Shown: positions 27,779-37,641 of the stretch, one piece after another
Position numbering within the stretch: position 1 is the first letter of the stretch
Layout: the number at the start of each line of letters is the position of its first letter
NCBI RefSeq assembly: GCF_019720895.1
Contig: NZ_JAHKSH010000002.1
Coordinates: forward strand, 62,001-126,000
Length of the DNA: 64,000 nt
From: Microbacterium salitolerans
GTDB lineage: Bacteria; Actinomycetota; Actinomycetes; Actinomycetales; Microbacteriaceae
Reading direction: 5' to 3'
Notes under the pieces: model-generated
Seen by the model: only the letters and a program-made list of their open reading frames with translations
Told to the model about the DNA's origin: nothing
The model's database searches: none
Translations under genes and position numbers: made by a program

Positions 27779-27848
27779 GCGTGTGCGACTCCGAGCGTAG
27801 GATCGAAGAGGCGCGGTGCGAGTCGCGCCCAAGGGAGAGGACCGCACA

Positions 27849-29342
27849 ATGAGCGATCAGTATTCGCCGTATCCGCCCGCGTCAGGGCACGCCGCACCCG
27901 AGCAGACGCCGGCGGGGGTGAAGCCGAGATTCGTCGAGCAGGCGATGACAGAGCAGCCTGCCGAGGCGTCGTCGGGCGGGCAGCAGGGGCTCGGCCCGTT
28001 CACGCTGCGCGAGTGGATCCTCGTCGGCCTGGGCGCTCTGCTCCTGGTGCTGTCGTTCTTCTCGATCGTGTCGGGAGGGATGGTCATGGGCAGCGTGTAC
28101 GCGCCCATCTGGTCGTTCGGGCTCAGCTGGGTGGCGGGCGTCGGCTTCCCCGTCGCCGCGGTGGTCCTCCTCGTGCTGCGCCGTCTCGTCCCGACATTCC
28201 GCAACGTCGGCGCACTGAGCATCGATCAGTTCTCCTCCGTCGCGTTCGCCGTCGCCGCGTTCGTCTGGCTCGACCTCGGCATCACGTGGGCGCAGCTCGG
28301 CGCTGGCCTCAGCGCGACCGTCTGGTTGGCCTTCGTCGTGGCCCTCGGCGGCGTGTTCTTCACGGTCGCCGCGCGCTTTGTCCCGCCCTTCAACGAGGAT
28401 TTCCTTGGTCGTGAGGACGTCACGGCGCACGTCGTGGCACGTCCCGTGCGCCCCCTCGTGAAGGCCCCGCGTCCCGCACCCGCACCGGCGCCGGCTCCCG
28501 CTCCGTGGGCGCAGCAGCAGGCACCCGCGCCGGGGCAGCAGATCCCGCAGGGGTACGCGGCGCAGCAGGCGCCGGCACCGGGGGCCCCGTTCCCCTACGC
28601 CGAGCAGCAGTCCGCGGGCGCGTCGTCCGCGCAGACATCGGATCCGTTCGGGCAGCCGCAGCAGGCGGGCGCTCCGGCATCCCCGGACCCGTTCGTCCAG
28701 TCGAGTGCGCCGGCCTCCGCCGCTGAGCAGTCCGCACCCGAGGACGACGCGCCCGAGACGACCGCGATTCCCGTGGCATCTGCCGACCAGATGCCCGCAT
28801 CGGTCGACGCGCAGCCGAGTTCGGAGACGGAATCCGTCGTCGAGCCCGATTCGCAGCCCGACCCCATCGCGCCCCCCGAGCCAGCAGCGCAGACGGAGCC
28901 GGCCGCGCAGGCCGAGCCCGCTTGGCAGGCTGAGCCGGCGGTGCAGGCCGAGCCGGCCGTGCAGCCCGAGTCAGCCGTGCAGCCCGAGCCCGTCTGGCAA
29001 GCCGAATCCGCGACCGCCGCTGAGTCGGCAGGTGCCGAGTCGGAGACCGCGGCGTTCGCCGAGGACGTGGAGCCCTCCGCGGCCGAGACGCAGGTGCTGC
29101 CGACCGGCCTCGGCGCGGGAGCGCCTGTGCAGGCCGCACCGGATCCCACTCCCGCTCAGCCGTTCTGGGCTCTGACGCCCGTCGAACGCGACGTCCACGA
29201 CGTCGAGGGCCGTCCGATCTTCCGCATCGGACCGACCGCGTGGGCGCTGGTTCTCGAGGACCGCACGGACTACTTCGTCGTGCGCCACGACGACGGCCGC
29301 ATCGGCTACCTGCACGACACCAGCGGCGTCACTCGCGGCTGA
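27849..29342 (+). CDS. Membrane protein with Pro/Ala/Gln-rich repeat linker and conserved C-terminal domain
   Basis: Protein of 497 residues, function unknown. Four transmembrane helices lie at about residues 45-175. A long low-complexity linker follows (about 190-430), rich in PAPAPAP, QQ and acidic stretches, including eight hexapeptide units of the form A(V/A/W)Q(A/T/P)E(P/S). The last 55 residues form a compact, more ordered domain (ERDVHDVEGRPIFRIGPTAW ... DYFVVRHDDGRIGYLHD). ATG 27849 follows AAGGGAGAGG; TAGGAT at 27798-27803 is a candidate -10. It sits between dnaE and hisD but has no evident link to either. Confidence 0.75.
   Translation: MSDQYSPYPPASGHAAPEQTPAGVKPRFVEQAMTEQPAEASSGGQQGLGPFTLREWILVGLGALLLVLSFFSIVSGGMVMGSVYAPIWSFGLSWVAGVGFPVAAVVLLVLRRLVPTFRNVGALSIDQFSSVAFAVAAFVWLDLGITWAQLGAGLSATVWLAFVVALGGVFFTVAARFVPPFNEDFLGREDVTAHVVARPVRPLVKAPRPAPAPAPAPAPWAQQQAPAPGQQIPQGYAAQQAPAPGAPFPYAEQQSAGASSAQTSDPFGQPQQAGAPASPDPFVQSSAPASAAEQSAPEDDAPETTAIPVASADQMPASVDAQPSSETESVVEPDSQPDPIAPPEPAAQTEPAAQAEPAWQAEPAVQAEPAVQPESAVQPEPVWQAESATAAESAGAESETAAFAEDVEPSAAETQVLPTGLGAGAPVQAAPDPTPAQPFWALTPVERDVHDVEGRPIFRIGPTAWALVLEDRTDYFVVRHDDGRIGYLHDTSGVTRG
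28884..29027 (+). repeat. Eight degenerate 18-bp tandem repeats in coding sequence
   Basis: Units begin every 18 bp from 28884 and encode AAQTEP, AAQAEP, AWQAEP, AVQAEP, AVQPES, AVQPEP, VWQAES and ATAAES. The middle units are the most alike, so copy number may vary between strains. Confidence 0.8.
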
Positions 29343-29464
29343 CGGCGTCGAGAGCGCGCATCGCGGCATCGTCGTCGGCGAGATGACGTTCGCGTCGTCC
29401 GCTCATCGCGAGGCGCCCATTCCGTCACTGTCAGAACAACGTCCCTCCAGGAAGAAGAGCCTTC

Positions 29465-30766
29465 ATGCGCACGATCGACCTGCGCGGCCGCACCCTCACC
29501 GCCTCTGAGCTGCTGACCGCCGTACCGCGAGCGACCGAGGCGGTCGCGGCGGCGCATGAGGCGGCGGCGGCGATCGTCGATGCCGTTCGCGAGCGCGGCG
29601 AGGCCGCGCTGCGTGAACAGGCCGAGCGATTCGACCACGTGACCGGCCACGCGCTCCGCGTGCCGCAGACGCAGATCGACGACGCGGTGCGAGATCTCGA
29701 TCCCACGGTGCGCACGGCGCTGGACGAGGCGATCGTGCGCGTGCGCGAGGCGTCCGCCGCGCAGGTCCCGGATCCGCGCGAGACGGTGCTCGCATCGGGG
29801 GCGCGCGTCGCCCAGCGCTGGCAGCCCGTGCGCCGCGCGGGCGTGTACGTTCCCGGCGGGAAGGCGGTCTATCCCTCGAGCGTGATCATGAACGTCGTTC
29901 CCGCGCAGGTCGCGGGCGTCGACCGCATCGCCCTCGCGTCGCCGCCCCAGCGCGATCACGATGGGCGGGTGCACCCCACGATCCTCGCCGTCGCAGGCAT
30001 GCTCGGCATCGACGAGGTCTACGCGATCGGGGGAGCGGGCGCGATCGGCGCCCTCGCGCACGGCGTCGACGAGATCGGCCTCCAGCCGGTCGACGTCGTG
30101 ACGGGGCCGGGCAACAACTTCGTCGCGGCCGCGAAGCGTCTCGTCGCCGGCCTCGTCGGCACGGACGCCGAGGCGGGTGCGACCGAGATCCTCGTCGCGG
30201 CCGACGGCGATGCCGATGCGTCGCTCGTCGCGTACGACCTCATCAGTCAGGCCGAGCACGATGAGCAGGCCGCGGCTGTTCTCGTCACGACATCGCCCGA
30301 GCTCGGGGCGAGTGTCGATCGGCGAATCGCCGAACTCGCGCCGCGCACGCGTCACGCCGAGCGCGTGGGCGCCGCCTTGGCGGGGCCGCAGTCCGCGATC
30401 GTCCTCGTCGACGACCAGCACACACTCGAGCGCTTCAGCAACGCCTACGGGCCCGAGCACCTCGAGCTACACCTCGTCGACGCGCGCGATGCGGTGCCGC
30501 GCTACACCAACGCCGGCGCCGTCTTCGTCGGGCCGGCCTCGCCGGTGAGCCTCGGCGACTACATGGCCGGTAGCAACCACGTCCTCCCGACGGGGGGACA
30601 GTCGCGATACGGCTCCGGTCTCGGCGCCTACACGTTCCTCCGCCCGCAGCAGGTGATCGAGTACGACGAGGCCGCTCTACGCGAGGTGGCCGACCGCATC
30701 GTCTCGCTGGCGGACGCCGAGGCGCTCCCCGCCCACGGCGAGGCCGTGCGCGCGCGCTTCGCGTGA
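29465..30766 (+). CDS. hisD: Histidinol dehydrogenase
   Basis: Zinc and NAD-dependent enzyme that oxidises L-histidinol to L-histidine in two steps, the end of histidine synthesis. The 433-residue protein has VRRAGVYVPGGKAVYPSSV (about residues 121-139), GPGNNFVAAAKRL, the zinc-binding ISQAEHDEQA segment (Gln and His), EHLELH and AGSNHVLPTGGQSRYGSGL. Length and motifs are intact. No other his gene is in the window. A weak AAGAAG ribosome site precedes the ATG. Confidence 0.96.
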   Translation: MRTIDLRGRTLTASELLTAVPRATEAVAAAHEAAAAIVDAVRERGEAALREQAERFDHVTGHALRVPQTQIDDAVRDLDPTVRTALDEAIVRVREASAAQVPDPRETVLASGARVAQRWQPVRRAGVYVPGGKAVYPSSVIMNVVPAQVAGVDRIALASPPQRDHDGRVHPTILAVAGMLGIDEVYAIGGAGAIGALAHGVDEIGLQPVDVVTGPGNNFVAAAKRLVAGLVGTDAEAGATEILVAADGDADASLVAYDLISQAEHDEQAAAVLVTTSPELGASVDRRIAELAPRTRHAERVGAALAGPQSAIVLVDDQHTLERFSNAYGPEHLELHLVDARDAVPRYTNAGAVFVGPASPVSLGDYMAGSNHVLPTGGQSRYGSGLGAYTFLRPQQVIEYDEAALREVADRIVSLADAEALPAHGEAVRARFA

Positions 30767-30817
30767 CGGTCCACATCTCGGTGACACCGAGACACGTCGG
30801 GGTAGGCTGACCAGGCC

Positions 30818-31279
30818 ATGCACTGCCCGTTCTGCCGACATCCCGATTCCCGCGTGATCGATTCGCGCACGACCGACGACGGTCTGTCGATCCGTCGCCG
30901 CCGCCAGTGCCCTGAGTGCGGCGGGCGATTCTCGACGGTCGAGACGGCGAGCCTCAACGTCGTGAAGCGCTCCGGGGCCGTCGAGCCGTTCTCGCGCGAC
31001 AAGGTGGTCACCGGCGCGCGCAAGGCGTGCCAGGGGCGTCCCGTCACCGATGACGACCTCGCGCTCCTCGCGCAGAAGGTCGAGGAAGCGCTGCGTCAGA
31101 CGGGTCAGAGCACGTTCGAAGCGAACGACATCGGGCTCGCGATCCTCGGACCCCTGCGTGAACTCGACGAGGTCGCGTATCTCCGATTCGCGAGCGTGTA
31201 CCAGGCGTTCGAGTCCCTCGAGGACTTCGAGGACGCGATCGCCGATCTCAGGGCCGATCACCACACGACGGAGGCATGA
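30818..31279 (+). CDS. nrdR: Ribonucleotide reductase transcriptional repressor NrdR
   Basis: ATP/dATP-sensing repressor of ribonucleotide reductase genes. The 153-residue protein has the N-terminal zinc ribbon [17 protein letters not shown]...[13 protein letters not shown] (two CxxC pairs, residues 3-37) and an ATP-cone domain ([24 protein letters not shown], about 48-71). TAGGCT lies 9 bases before the ATG with no Shine-Dalgarno. It overlaps pyrD by 4 bases (ATGA). No nrd structural gene is in the window. Confidence 0.96.
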   Translation: MHCPFCRHPDSRVIDSRTTDDGLSIRRRRQCPECGGRFSTVETASLNVVKRSGAVEPFSRDKVVTGARKACQGRPVTDDDLALLAQKVEEALRQTGQSTFEANDIGLAILGPLRELDEVAYLRFASVYQAFESLEDFEDAIADLRADHHTTEA

Positions 31280-32313
31280 CCCGAATGCTCTACGACCTCA
31301 TCTTCCGCCTGGGATTCCGGCGGATGGATCCGGAGTCCGCGCATCATGTCGGCATGGCGGCGATCCGCGTGATCGGCTCGCGCGCGGCGGCGCCGGTCGC
31401 GCGGCTGCTGACGAAGCCCAATCCGTCGCTCGCCGTCCAGGCGCTCGGCCTCACGTTCCCGACGCCGTTCGGCGTCGCGGCGGGCTTCGACAAGAACGCG
31501 GTGGGCGTGCGAGGACTCGACGCGCTCGGGTTCGGCCACGTCGAGATCGGAACCGTCACGGCGATCCCGCAGCCGGGCAACGACAGGCCCCGGCTGTTCC
31601 GCCTCGTCGCCGATCGCGCGCTTCTCAACCGCATGGGGTTCAACAACGACGGCGCGGCGGCGGCGGCGCGGAGGCTCGCGAAGCTGCGCCGGCGTGGGGC
31701 CGTCGTCGGGGCGAACATCGGCAAGAGCCGTGTCGTCGACGTCGACGCGGCGACCGCCGACTACGTGCGCAGTGCGGGCATGCTCGCCCCCGTCGCGGAT
31801 TACCTCGCGGTCAACGTGTCGTCGCCGAACACACCGGGGCTCCGCGGTCTTCAGGCGGTCGAGACGCTGCGGCCCCTCCTCGAGGCCGTGCGCGACGCGT
31901 CCGGGGCGACCCCGCTCCTCGTGAAGATCGCGCCGGACCTGCCCGACGACGAGGTCGAGGCGATCGCACGCCTCGCTGTCGAGCTGCGCCTCGACGGCCT
32001 CATCGCGGCGAACACGACGATCTCTCGCGACGGCCTCGCGACGGATCCGCGGAACGTCGAGCGCATGGGCGCGGGCGGCATCTCGGGTGCTCCGGTGCGC
32101 GCCCGTTCGCGCGAGGTCCTGCGTCTCGTGCGGCGAGCGGTTCCGGATCCGTCGTTCTGCGTCATCTCGGTCGGCGGCGTCGAGACGGCGCGCGATGTGC
32201 AGGAGCGGCTCGATGACGGCGCCACGCTCGTCCAGGGCTACACAGGCTTCATCTACCGCGGCCCGCTGTGGGCGCGCGAGATCAATCGCGGCCTGGCGAG
32301 CTCGGCACGCTGA
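31276..32313 (+). CDS. pyrD: Dihydroorotate dehydrogenase (quinone), class 2
   Basis: Membrane-associated FMN enzyme that oxidises dihydroorotate to orotate in pyrimidine synthesis and passes electrons to quinone. The 345-residue protein has the class-2 N-terminal helix ([20 protein letters not shown]), [58 protein letters not shown] (Ser as catalytic base) and the FMN phosphate site [10 protein letters not shown]. Translationally coupled with nrdR, giving a nucleotide-related pair. Confidence 0.95.
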   Translation: MTRMLYDLIFRLGFRRMDPESAHHVGMAAIRVIGSRAAAPVARLLTKPNPSLAVQALGLTFPTPFGVAAGFDKNAVGVRGLDALGFGHVEIGTVTAIPQPGNDRPRLFRLVADRALLNRMGFNNDGAAAAARRLAKLRRRGAVVGANIGKSRVVDVDAATADYVRSAGMLAPVADYLAVNVSSPNTPGLRGLQAVETLRPLLEAVRDASGATPLLVKIAPDLPDDEVEAIARLAVELRLDGLIAANTTISRDGLATDPRNVERMGAGGISGAPVRARSREVLRLVRRAVPDPSFCVISVGGVETARDVQERLDDGATLVQGYTGFIYRGPLWAREINRGLASSAR

Positions 32314-32318
32314 CAGAC

Positions 32319-32353
32319 GAGAAGAGGGGCTGCCCACGGCAGCCCCTCTTCTC
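32319..32353. terminator. Bidirectional terminator between pyrD and DUF3043 gene
   Basis: Perfect 16-bp stem (GAGAAGAGGGGCTGCC, loop CAC) between convergent genes. Confidence 0.85.
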
Positions 32354-32365
32354 ATACACCGACCG

Positions 32366-32935
32366 TCAGACGGCGGGGTAGTCTCCGCGCTTGTTCTGCG
32401 GCTTCGGCATGCGCATGAAGCGCATCTGGATCGAGCGCATCGCCGCGTACCAGCCGAGACCCTTCTCGCGCTTGTCCTCGCCGAATTTCTGCCCGACCTT
32501 CTTCTTCATGCGCATCGACAGCAGGATCATGTCGCCGATGACGAAGAAGATGAAGATCCACAGGGCCACGAACGACCAGTACTGGGTCGCGTAGGTGGGG
32601 ATGAACGTCATGACGATGACGAGGACCATCATCGGCATGAGGAACTCGCCGAGGTGCCAGCCTGCATCGACCCACTCGCGCACGAAGCGGCGCTGGGGGC
32701 CCTTGTCGCGCGGGCCGAGATAGCGCTCCTCGCCGTTCGCCATGCCGGAGCGCGCGCGCTCCTGTCGCGCGCGCATCTCGGCCTTGGCGGCCAGCTTGGC
32801 CTCCTTGGTCGTGGCGACGAGCGGACGGATCCGCTTCGCCTCCTGTGCGGCACGGGAGGGCGTCGGACGGCCCTTGCCCGCGCTGGGCGTCTTCTTCGAC
32901 GCGTCGCCGTCGGCAGGGGAAGCGTTCTGAGCCAT
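32366..32935 (-). CDS. DUF3043 family membrane protein
   Basis: Actinobacterial family of unknown function, 189 residues. A charged Lys/Arg/Ala-rich cytoplasmic N-terminus (residues 1-85) carries the motif RYLGPRDKGPQRRFVREWVD (about 71-90), followed by two transmembrane helices (about 99-117 and 122-140) and a basic tail with FGEDKREKGLGWYAAMRSIQMR. ATG 32935 was chosen because GAGGTTCC precedes it. The neighbouring divergent gene encodes an M20 peptidase, a conserved pair in related genomes as far as I recall. Confidence 0.88.
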   Translation of the reverse strand: MAQNASPADGDASKKTPSAGKGRPTPSRAAQEAKRIRPLVATTKEAKLAAKAEMRARQERARSGMANGEERYLGPRDKGPQRRFVREWVDAGWHLGEFLMPMMVLVIVMTFIPTYATQYWSFVALWIFIFFVIGDMILLSMRMKKKVGQKFGEDKREKGLGWYAAMRSIQMRFMRMPKPQNKRGDYPAV

Positions 32936-32971
32936 GAAGGAACCTCGGGAAGTCGGGTGAAGGGATCCTCC

Positions 32972-32977
32972 TAAGAT
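32972..32977 (+). promoter_or_regulatory. -10 box of M20 peptidase gene
   Basis: TAAGAT followed by 7 bases and the ATG at 32985; no Shine-Dalgarno. Confidence 0.55.
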
Positions 32978-32984
32978 TACCCGC

Positions 32985-34409
32985 ATGACTTCTGCGACTC
33001 CCCAGGGATCTGTTCCCCCCGAAGACCAGCTGCTCATCGAGTCCGTGGACGGAGGCTTCCCGGCGGCCGTCAACGACCTCGGCGCGCTGGTGCGGATCCC
33101 CGGAATCGCCTGGCCCGCGTTCGATCAGAGTCAGCTGCAGCGGAGCGCGGAGGCCGTCGCGTCGCTCGCCCGAGGCACCGGACTCTTCGACACCGTCGAC
33201 ATCAAGCGCGCACCGCTCGCCGACGGCGACGACGGCGAGCTCGGCCAGCCCGCCGTTCTCGCCGTCCGTCAGGCGAAGGCGGGCCGCCCGACCGTGATGC
33301 TCTACGCGCACCACGATGTCCAGCCTCCCGGTGACGACGAGCTCTGGGACACGCCTCCGTTCGAGCCGACCGTGCGGGACGGACGCATCTACGCCCGCGG
33401 CGCGGCGGACGACAAAGCCGGTGTCATGACGCATATCGCGTCACTGCGCGCGCTCGCCGAGACGGTGGGCGACGATGACCTCGACCTCGGTCTCGTCCTC
33501 TTCGTCGAGGGCGAGGAGGAACACGGATCGCGCTCCTTCGGCCCGTTCCTCGCCGAGAACGCGGAGCAGATGCGCTCCGACGTCATCGTCGTGGCCGACT
33601 CCGGCAACTTCGACTCCGAGACGCCCGCGGTAACGGTGTCGCTCCGCGGCAATGCGAAGTTCCACCTCACAGTCCGCACGCTCGACCACGCATCGCACTC
33701 GGGCATGTTCGGGGGAGCGGTGCCCGACGCCATGATGGCGACGGTGCGCCTCCTGTCGACGCTGTGGGACGAGCACGGATCCGTCGCCGTCGAGGGCCTG
33801 GTGGCACGCGAGGCCGAGACGCCGCCGTACGACGAGGCTCAGCTGCGAGACGAGACGGGCCTCCTCGACGGCGTGCGGCCCGCGGGTGATGGCACGATCC
33901 TCAGCCGCATCTGGAACAAGCCGACGGTGACGGTGACGGGCATCGACTTCACCCCGGTCGCGTCCGCGAGCAACACGCTGTCACCGGAGGTCACGGTCGT
34001 GCTCAGCTGCCGCATCGCCCCGGGCCAGGCGTCGGCCGACGCGTACGCCGCGATCGAGCGGCACCTGCGTCAGCGCGCGCCCTTCGGCGCGCAGCTCGAG
34101 TTCAGCGAGGTCGACCTCGGTGACAGCGTGCTCATCGACACCGACGGCTGGGCGATCGGCGCCGTGCGCGAGGCGCTTGCGGACGGCTACGGCAAAGATC
34201 CGGTCGATTACGGCGTGGGCGGGTCCATTCCGTTCATCTCCGACCTGGTCGAGCGGTTCCCCGGCGCACAGATCCTCGTGACGGGCGTCGAGGATCCGCA
34301 CTCCCGCGCCCACAGCCCCAACGAATCGCTCCACATCGACACGTTCCGTCATGCGATCCGGTCGGAGACGCTCCTGCTCGGACGCATGAATCGCCGCGAG
34401 ATGCCCTGA
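32985..34409 (+). CDS. M20 family metallo-dipeptidase
   Basis: Predicted cytoplasmic di-zinc dipeptidase of 474 residues. Metal ligands and catalytic residues are in MLYAHHDVQPPGDDELWDTPPF (His and general-acid Asp region, about residues 105-126), ARGAADDKAG (bridging Asp), VEGEEEHGS (catalytic Glu-Glu) and GVEDPHSRAHSPNESL near the C-terminus. A lid/dimerisation domain occupies about residues 210-330. Substrate range cannot be predicted. The mRNA is probably leaderless. Confidence 0.92.
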   Translation: MTSATPQGSVPPEDQLLIESVDGGFPAAVNDLGALVRIPGIAWPAFDQSQLQRSAEAVASLARGTGLFDTVDIKRAPLADGDDGELGQPAVLAVRQAKAGRPTVMLYAHHDVQPPGDDELWDTPPFEPTVRDGRIYARGAADDKAGVMTHIASLRALAETVGDDDLDLGLVLFVEGEEEHGSRSFGPFLAENAEQMRSDVIVVADSGNFDSETPAVTVSLRGNAKFHLTVRTLDHASHSGMFGGAVPDAMMATVRLLSTLWDEHGSVAVEGLVAREAETPPYDEAQLRDETGLLDGVRPAGDGTILSRIWNKPTVTVTGIDFTPVASASNTLSPEVTVVLSCRIAPGQASADAYAAIERHLRQRAPFGAQLEFSEVDLGDSVLIDTDGWAIGAVREALADGYGKDPVDYGVGGSIPFISDLVERFPGAQILVTGVEDPHSRAHSPNESLHIDTFRHAIRSETLLLGRMNRREMP

Positions 34410-34437
34410 ACCCCACCCCACCCGCAGAATCCGTCGT

Positions 34438-34443
34438 TAGACT
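34438..34443 (+). promoter_or_regulatory. -10 box before erpA-like gene
   Basis: TAGACT; transcription from about 34450 would give a 42-base leader with GGAGAGGAG before the ATG at 34492. Confidence 0.45.
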
Positions 34444-34491
34444 CGGGGACACGCCGCCGCGCGCGGTGAGAACCCGGAGAGGAGATCAGTC

Positions 34492-34857
34492 ATGACTGAC
34501 ACCACGATGACAGCCGAGGCGACCGAACACGCCCACGGCGTCAGCCTCACCGACGCCGCCGCGGCCAAGGTGAAGAGCCTGCTCGACCAGGAGGGCCGCG
34601 ACGACCTGCGTCTGCGCGTCGCCGTGCAGCCCGGTGGCTGCTCGGGGCTCATCTACCAGCTGTACTTCGACGAGCGCTATCTCGAGGGCGACGAGACCGT
34701 CGACTTCGACGGCGTCGAGGTGATCGTCGACAACATGTCGGTGCCCTATCTCGACGGCGCGTCGATCGACTTCAAAGACACGATCTCGGAGCAGGGGTTC
34801 ACGATCGACAACCCCAACGCGGGCGGCAGCTGCGCCTGCGGCGACAGCTTCCACTGA
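34492..34857 (+). CDS. Iron-sulfur cluster insertion protein (ErpA/HesB family)
   Basis: A-type Fe-S carrier that delivers clusters to apoproteins. The 121-residue protein has the conserved LRVAVQPGGCSGLIYQL (about residues 41-57) and the C-terminal GGSCACGDSFH; these supply the three ligand Cys residues. The site next to ctaC and the bc-aa3 genes is in line with supply of clusters for the Rieske protein, but this is inference. Ends before a strong hairpin. Confidence 0.94.
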   Translation: MTDTTMTAEATEHAHGVSLTDAAAAKVKSLLDQEGRDDLRLRVAVQPGGCSGLIYQLYFDERYLEGDETVDFDGVEVIVDNMSVPYLDGASIDFKDTISEQGFTIDNPNAGGSCACGDSFH

Positions 34858-34869
34858 TCAGCACGCAGA

Positions 34870-34900
34870 AACGCCCCGCACCGGTACGGTGCGGGGCGTT
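34870..34900 (+). terminator. Terminator after erpA-like gene
   Basis: AACGCCCCGCACCG (34870-34883), loop GTA, and a perfect 14-bp partner, with additional outer pairing of GCACGC/GCGTGC. Confidence 0.85.
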
Positions 34901-35017
34901 CTCGCGTGCGACGACCGCGCCGTTCCGGAGCCGGACCCGCTGAGAGGGTGGCATGAACCGGGTGTGCGCTTGCCATAGGATGGATCTCAGCCACATCCAT
35001 GTTCGAAAGGTGAATTC

Positions 35018-35923
35018 GTGCCGTCGAAACGCCGAATCCGCTGGGCCGCGGTCCCCGTGCTCGCCGCGGCTGCTGCTGCACTCGCGGGGTGCACTCCCAC
35101 TGAGCTCCACGGATACCTCCCGGGCTTCGACAGCTCGGGTGTCCCGACGACCAACCAGACCGAGGGGATCGCCTCGCTGTGGGTCGGCTCGTGGATCGTG
35201 GCGCTCGTCGTCGGCGTGATCACGTGGGGTCTCATGCTCTGGGCGATGGTCGTGTACCGCCGCCGCAAGGGCCAGACGGGTCTCCCGGTTCAGCTGCGCT
35301 ACAACATGCCGGTCGAGATCTTCTTCACCTCGGTGCCGATGATCCTCGTGATCGGCCTGTTCGCCTTCACCGCTCGCGAGCAGACCGCGATCGAGAAGCC
35401 GTGGGCCGATGACGAGGTCGAGGTCGAGATCACTGCGATCGCCAAGCAGTGGGCCTGGGACTTCCAGTACGACGAGGCCACGCCAGGCGGTGAGACGGTC
35501 TACTCGATGGGACGTCAGGCGCAGCCCGACGCGAACGGCAACATCGATCAGGCCGAGCTTCCGACCCTGATCCTGCCTGTCGACAAGAAGGTCACGATCG
35601 ACCTTCAGTCGCGCGACGTCATCCACTCGTTCTGGATCATCGACTTCCTGTACAAGAAGGACATGTACATCGGTCACGACAACTCGTGGTCGTTCATCCC
35701 GACGCGTGAGGGCACGTACGCCGGCAAGTGCGCGGAGCTCTGCGGCGAGTACCACTCGATGATGCTCTTCAACGTCGAGGTCGTCAGCGATGCCGAGTAC
35801 GAGCAGTATGTCTCCGAGCTCGAGGCCGCCGGCAACACCGGCGATGTCAGCGACGAGTACGACCGTCTGCAGAACAACCCCGGCACCGACGGGTCGCAGG
35901 GCGAGAACGAGGAAGGACACTGA
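35018..35923 (+). CDS. ctaC: Cytochrome c oxidase subunit II
   Basis: CuA-carrying subunit of the aa3 oxidase that receives electrons from the di-haem QcrC. The 301-residue lipoprotein precursor has a signal with lipobox LAGC (Cys at about residue 25), two transmembrane helices (about 55-80 and 100-120), and the cupredoxin domain with KQWAWDFQY and the CuA site [13 protein letters not shown] plus the upstream DVIHSFW His. GTG start with AAAGG upstream; TAGGAT at 34976-34981 is a candidate -10. Confidence 0.96.
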   Translation: MPSKRRIRWAAVPVLAAAAAALAGCTPTELHGYLPGFDSSGVPTTNQTEGIASLWVGSWIVALVVGVITWGLMLWAMVVYRRRKGQTGLPVQLRYNMPVEIFFTSVPMILVIGLFAFTAREQTAIEKPWADDEVEVEITAIAKQWAWDFQYDEATPGGETVYSMGRQAQPDANGNIDQAELPTLILPVDKKVTIDLQSRDVIHSFWIIDFLYKKDMYIGHDNSWSFIPTREGTYAGKCAELCGEYHSMMLFNVEVVSDAEYEQYVSELEAAGNTGDVSDEYDRLQNNPGTDGSQGENEEGH

Positions 35924-35925
35924 GT

Positions 35926-37641
35926 ATGGCCACGTCCGCTTCGTCGCCTCTCCCTCCCCGGCAGGCCGCTCTTCTGAGCGGTTCGCGCACGGGCGAGAAG
36001 GGCAACATCATCGTCAAGTGGATCACCTCCACTGACCACAAGACCATCGGGTACATGTACCTGATCGCGTCGCTGATCTTCTTCCTGCTCGGCGGCGTGA
36101 TGGCGCTGATCATCCGCGCCGAGCTCTTCGCGCCGGGCATGCAGATCATCCCGACCAAGGAGCAGTACAACCAGCTCTTCACGATGCACGGCACCGTGAT
36201 GCTGCTGATGTTCGCGACGCCGCTCTTCGCGGGCTTCGCCAACGCGCTCCTCCCGCTCCAGATCGGCGCGCCCGACGTCGCATTCCCGCGACTGAATGCC
36301 TTCGCGCTGTGGCTGTTCATCTTCGGCTCGCTCATCGCGGTGGCCGGATTCCTCACGCCGCAGGGCGCCGCCTCGTTCGGCTGGTTCGCATATCAGCCGC
36401 TCGCGAACGCATCGTTCTCGCCGGGTGTCGGGGGACACCTCTGGATGGTCGGCCTCGGTCTCTCGGGCTTCGGCACGATCTTCGGTGCCGTCAACTTCAT
36501 CACGACGATCATCACGATGCGCGCGCCGGGCATGACGATGTGGCGCATGCCGATCTTCACGTGGAACACGCTCATCACGAGCCTTCTGATCATCATCGCG
36601 TTCCCGGTGCTGGCCGCGGCCATGCTCGCGGCCGCCAGCGACCGCATCTTCGGTTCCCACGTCTACGACCCGCAGAACGGCGGCGTGCTCCTCTGGCAGC
36701 ACCTGTTCTGGTTCTTCGGCCACCCCGAGGTCTACATCATCGCGCTGCCGTTCTTCGGCATCGTCTCCGAGATCTTCCCGGCATTCAGTCGCAAGCCGAT
36801 CTTCGGGTACAAGACGCTCGTCTACGCGACGATCGCCATCGCCGCGCTGTCGGTGTCCGTGTGGGCTCACCACATGTATGTCACGGGCGCCGTCCTCCTG
36901 CCGTTCTTCGCCCTCATGACGATGCTCATCGCCGTTCCCACGGGTGTGAAGATCTTCAACTGGATCGGCACGATGTGGCGAGGGTCGATCACCTACGAGA
37001 CACCCATGCTGTTCTCGCTCGGGTTCCTCGTGTCGTTCGTCTTCGGCGGTCTCACGGGCGTCATCCTCTCGGCGCCGCCTCTCGACTTCCACCTCAGCGA
37101 CTCGTACTTCGTCGTCGCCCACTTCCACTACGTCGTCTTCGGAACGGTCGTCTTCGCGATGTTCGCGGGCTTCTACTTCTGGTGGCCGAAGTGGACGGGC
37201 AAGATGCTGAACGAGCGACTCGGCTACGTCCACTTCTGGCTGCTGTTCATCGGCTTCCACATGACGTTCCTCGTGCAGCACTGGCTGGGCGTCGACGGCA
37301 TGGTCCGGCGCTACGCCGACTGGTCGCCTGACGACGGCTGGGCGTGGGAGAACCAGCTCTCGACGGTGGGCTCGATCGTGCTCGCCTCGTCGATGATCCC
37401 GTTCTTCCTCAACGTCTGGATCACGGCCCGCAAGGCGCCCAAGGTGACGTCGAATGATCCGTGGGGGTACGGCGCGTCGCTCGAGTGGGCGACCAGTTGC
37501 CCGCCGCCGCGGCACAACTTCACGTCGATTCCGCGCATCCGGTCCGAGCGTCCGGCGTTCGACCTGAACCACCCGGAGTCGCTCGATGACTACGAGCCTG
37601 GCAGGACGCCCGAGCCTGCGCTGCAGGGAGAGGCCAAGTAA
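35926..37641 (+). CDS. ctaD: Cytochrome c oxidase subunit I
   Basis: Catalytic subunit with haem a and the haem a3-CuB centre, twelve transmembrane helices. The 571-residue protein has [11 protein letters not shown] (low-spin haem His), [19 protein letters not shown] with the Tyr-linked CuB His, AHHMYV (two CuB His) and [12 protein letters not shown] (haem ligands). ATG 35926 lies 2 bases after the ctaC stop, with AGGAAGG upstream. The C-terminal tail after helix 12 contains [23 protein letters not shown], typical of actinobacterial oxidases. Confidence 0.97.
   Translation: MATSASSPLPPRQAALLSGSRTGEKGNIIVKWITSTDHKTIGYMYLIASLIFFLLGGVMALIIRAELFAPGMQIIPTKEQYNQLFTMHGTVMLLMFATPLFAGFANALLPLQIGAPDVAFPRLNAFALWLFIFGSLIAVAGFLTPQGAASFGWFAYQPLANASFSPGVGGHLWMVGLGLSGFGTIFGAVNFITTIITMRAPGMTMWRMPIFTWNTLITSLLIIIAFPVLAAAMLAAASDRIFGSHVYDPQNGGVLLWQHLFWFFGHPEVYIIALPFFGIVSEIFPAFSRKPIFGYKTLVYATIAIAALSVSVWAHHMYVTGAVLLPFFALMTMLIAVPTGVKIFNWIGTMWRGSITYETPMLFSLGFLVSFVFGGLTGVILSAPPLDFHLSDSYFVVAHFHYVVFGTVVFAMFAGFYFWWPKWTGKMLNERLGYVHFWLLFIGFHMTFLVQHWLGVDGMVRRYADWSPDDGWAWENQLSTVGSIVLASSMIPFFLNVWITARKAPKVTSNDPWGYGASLEWATSCPPPRHNFTSIPRIRSERPAFDLNHPESLDDYEPGRTPEPALQGEAK

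Noticed and set aside
24239-27847. 1202-codon open frame antisense to dnaE
   Set aside because: High GC leaves antisense frames open; its composition is Arg/His/Val-rich without domains, and dnaE on the other strand is a full family match.
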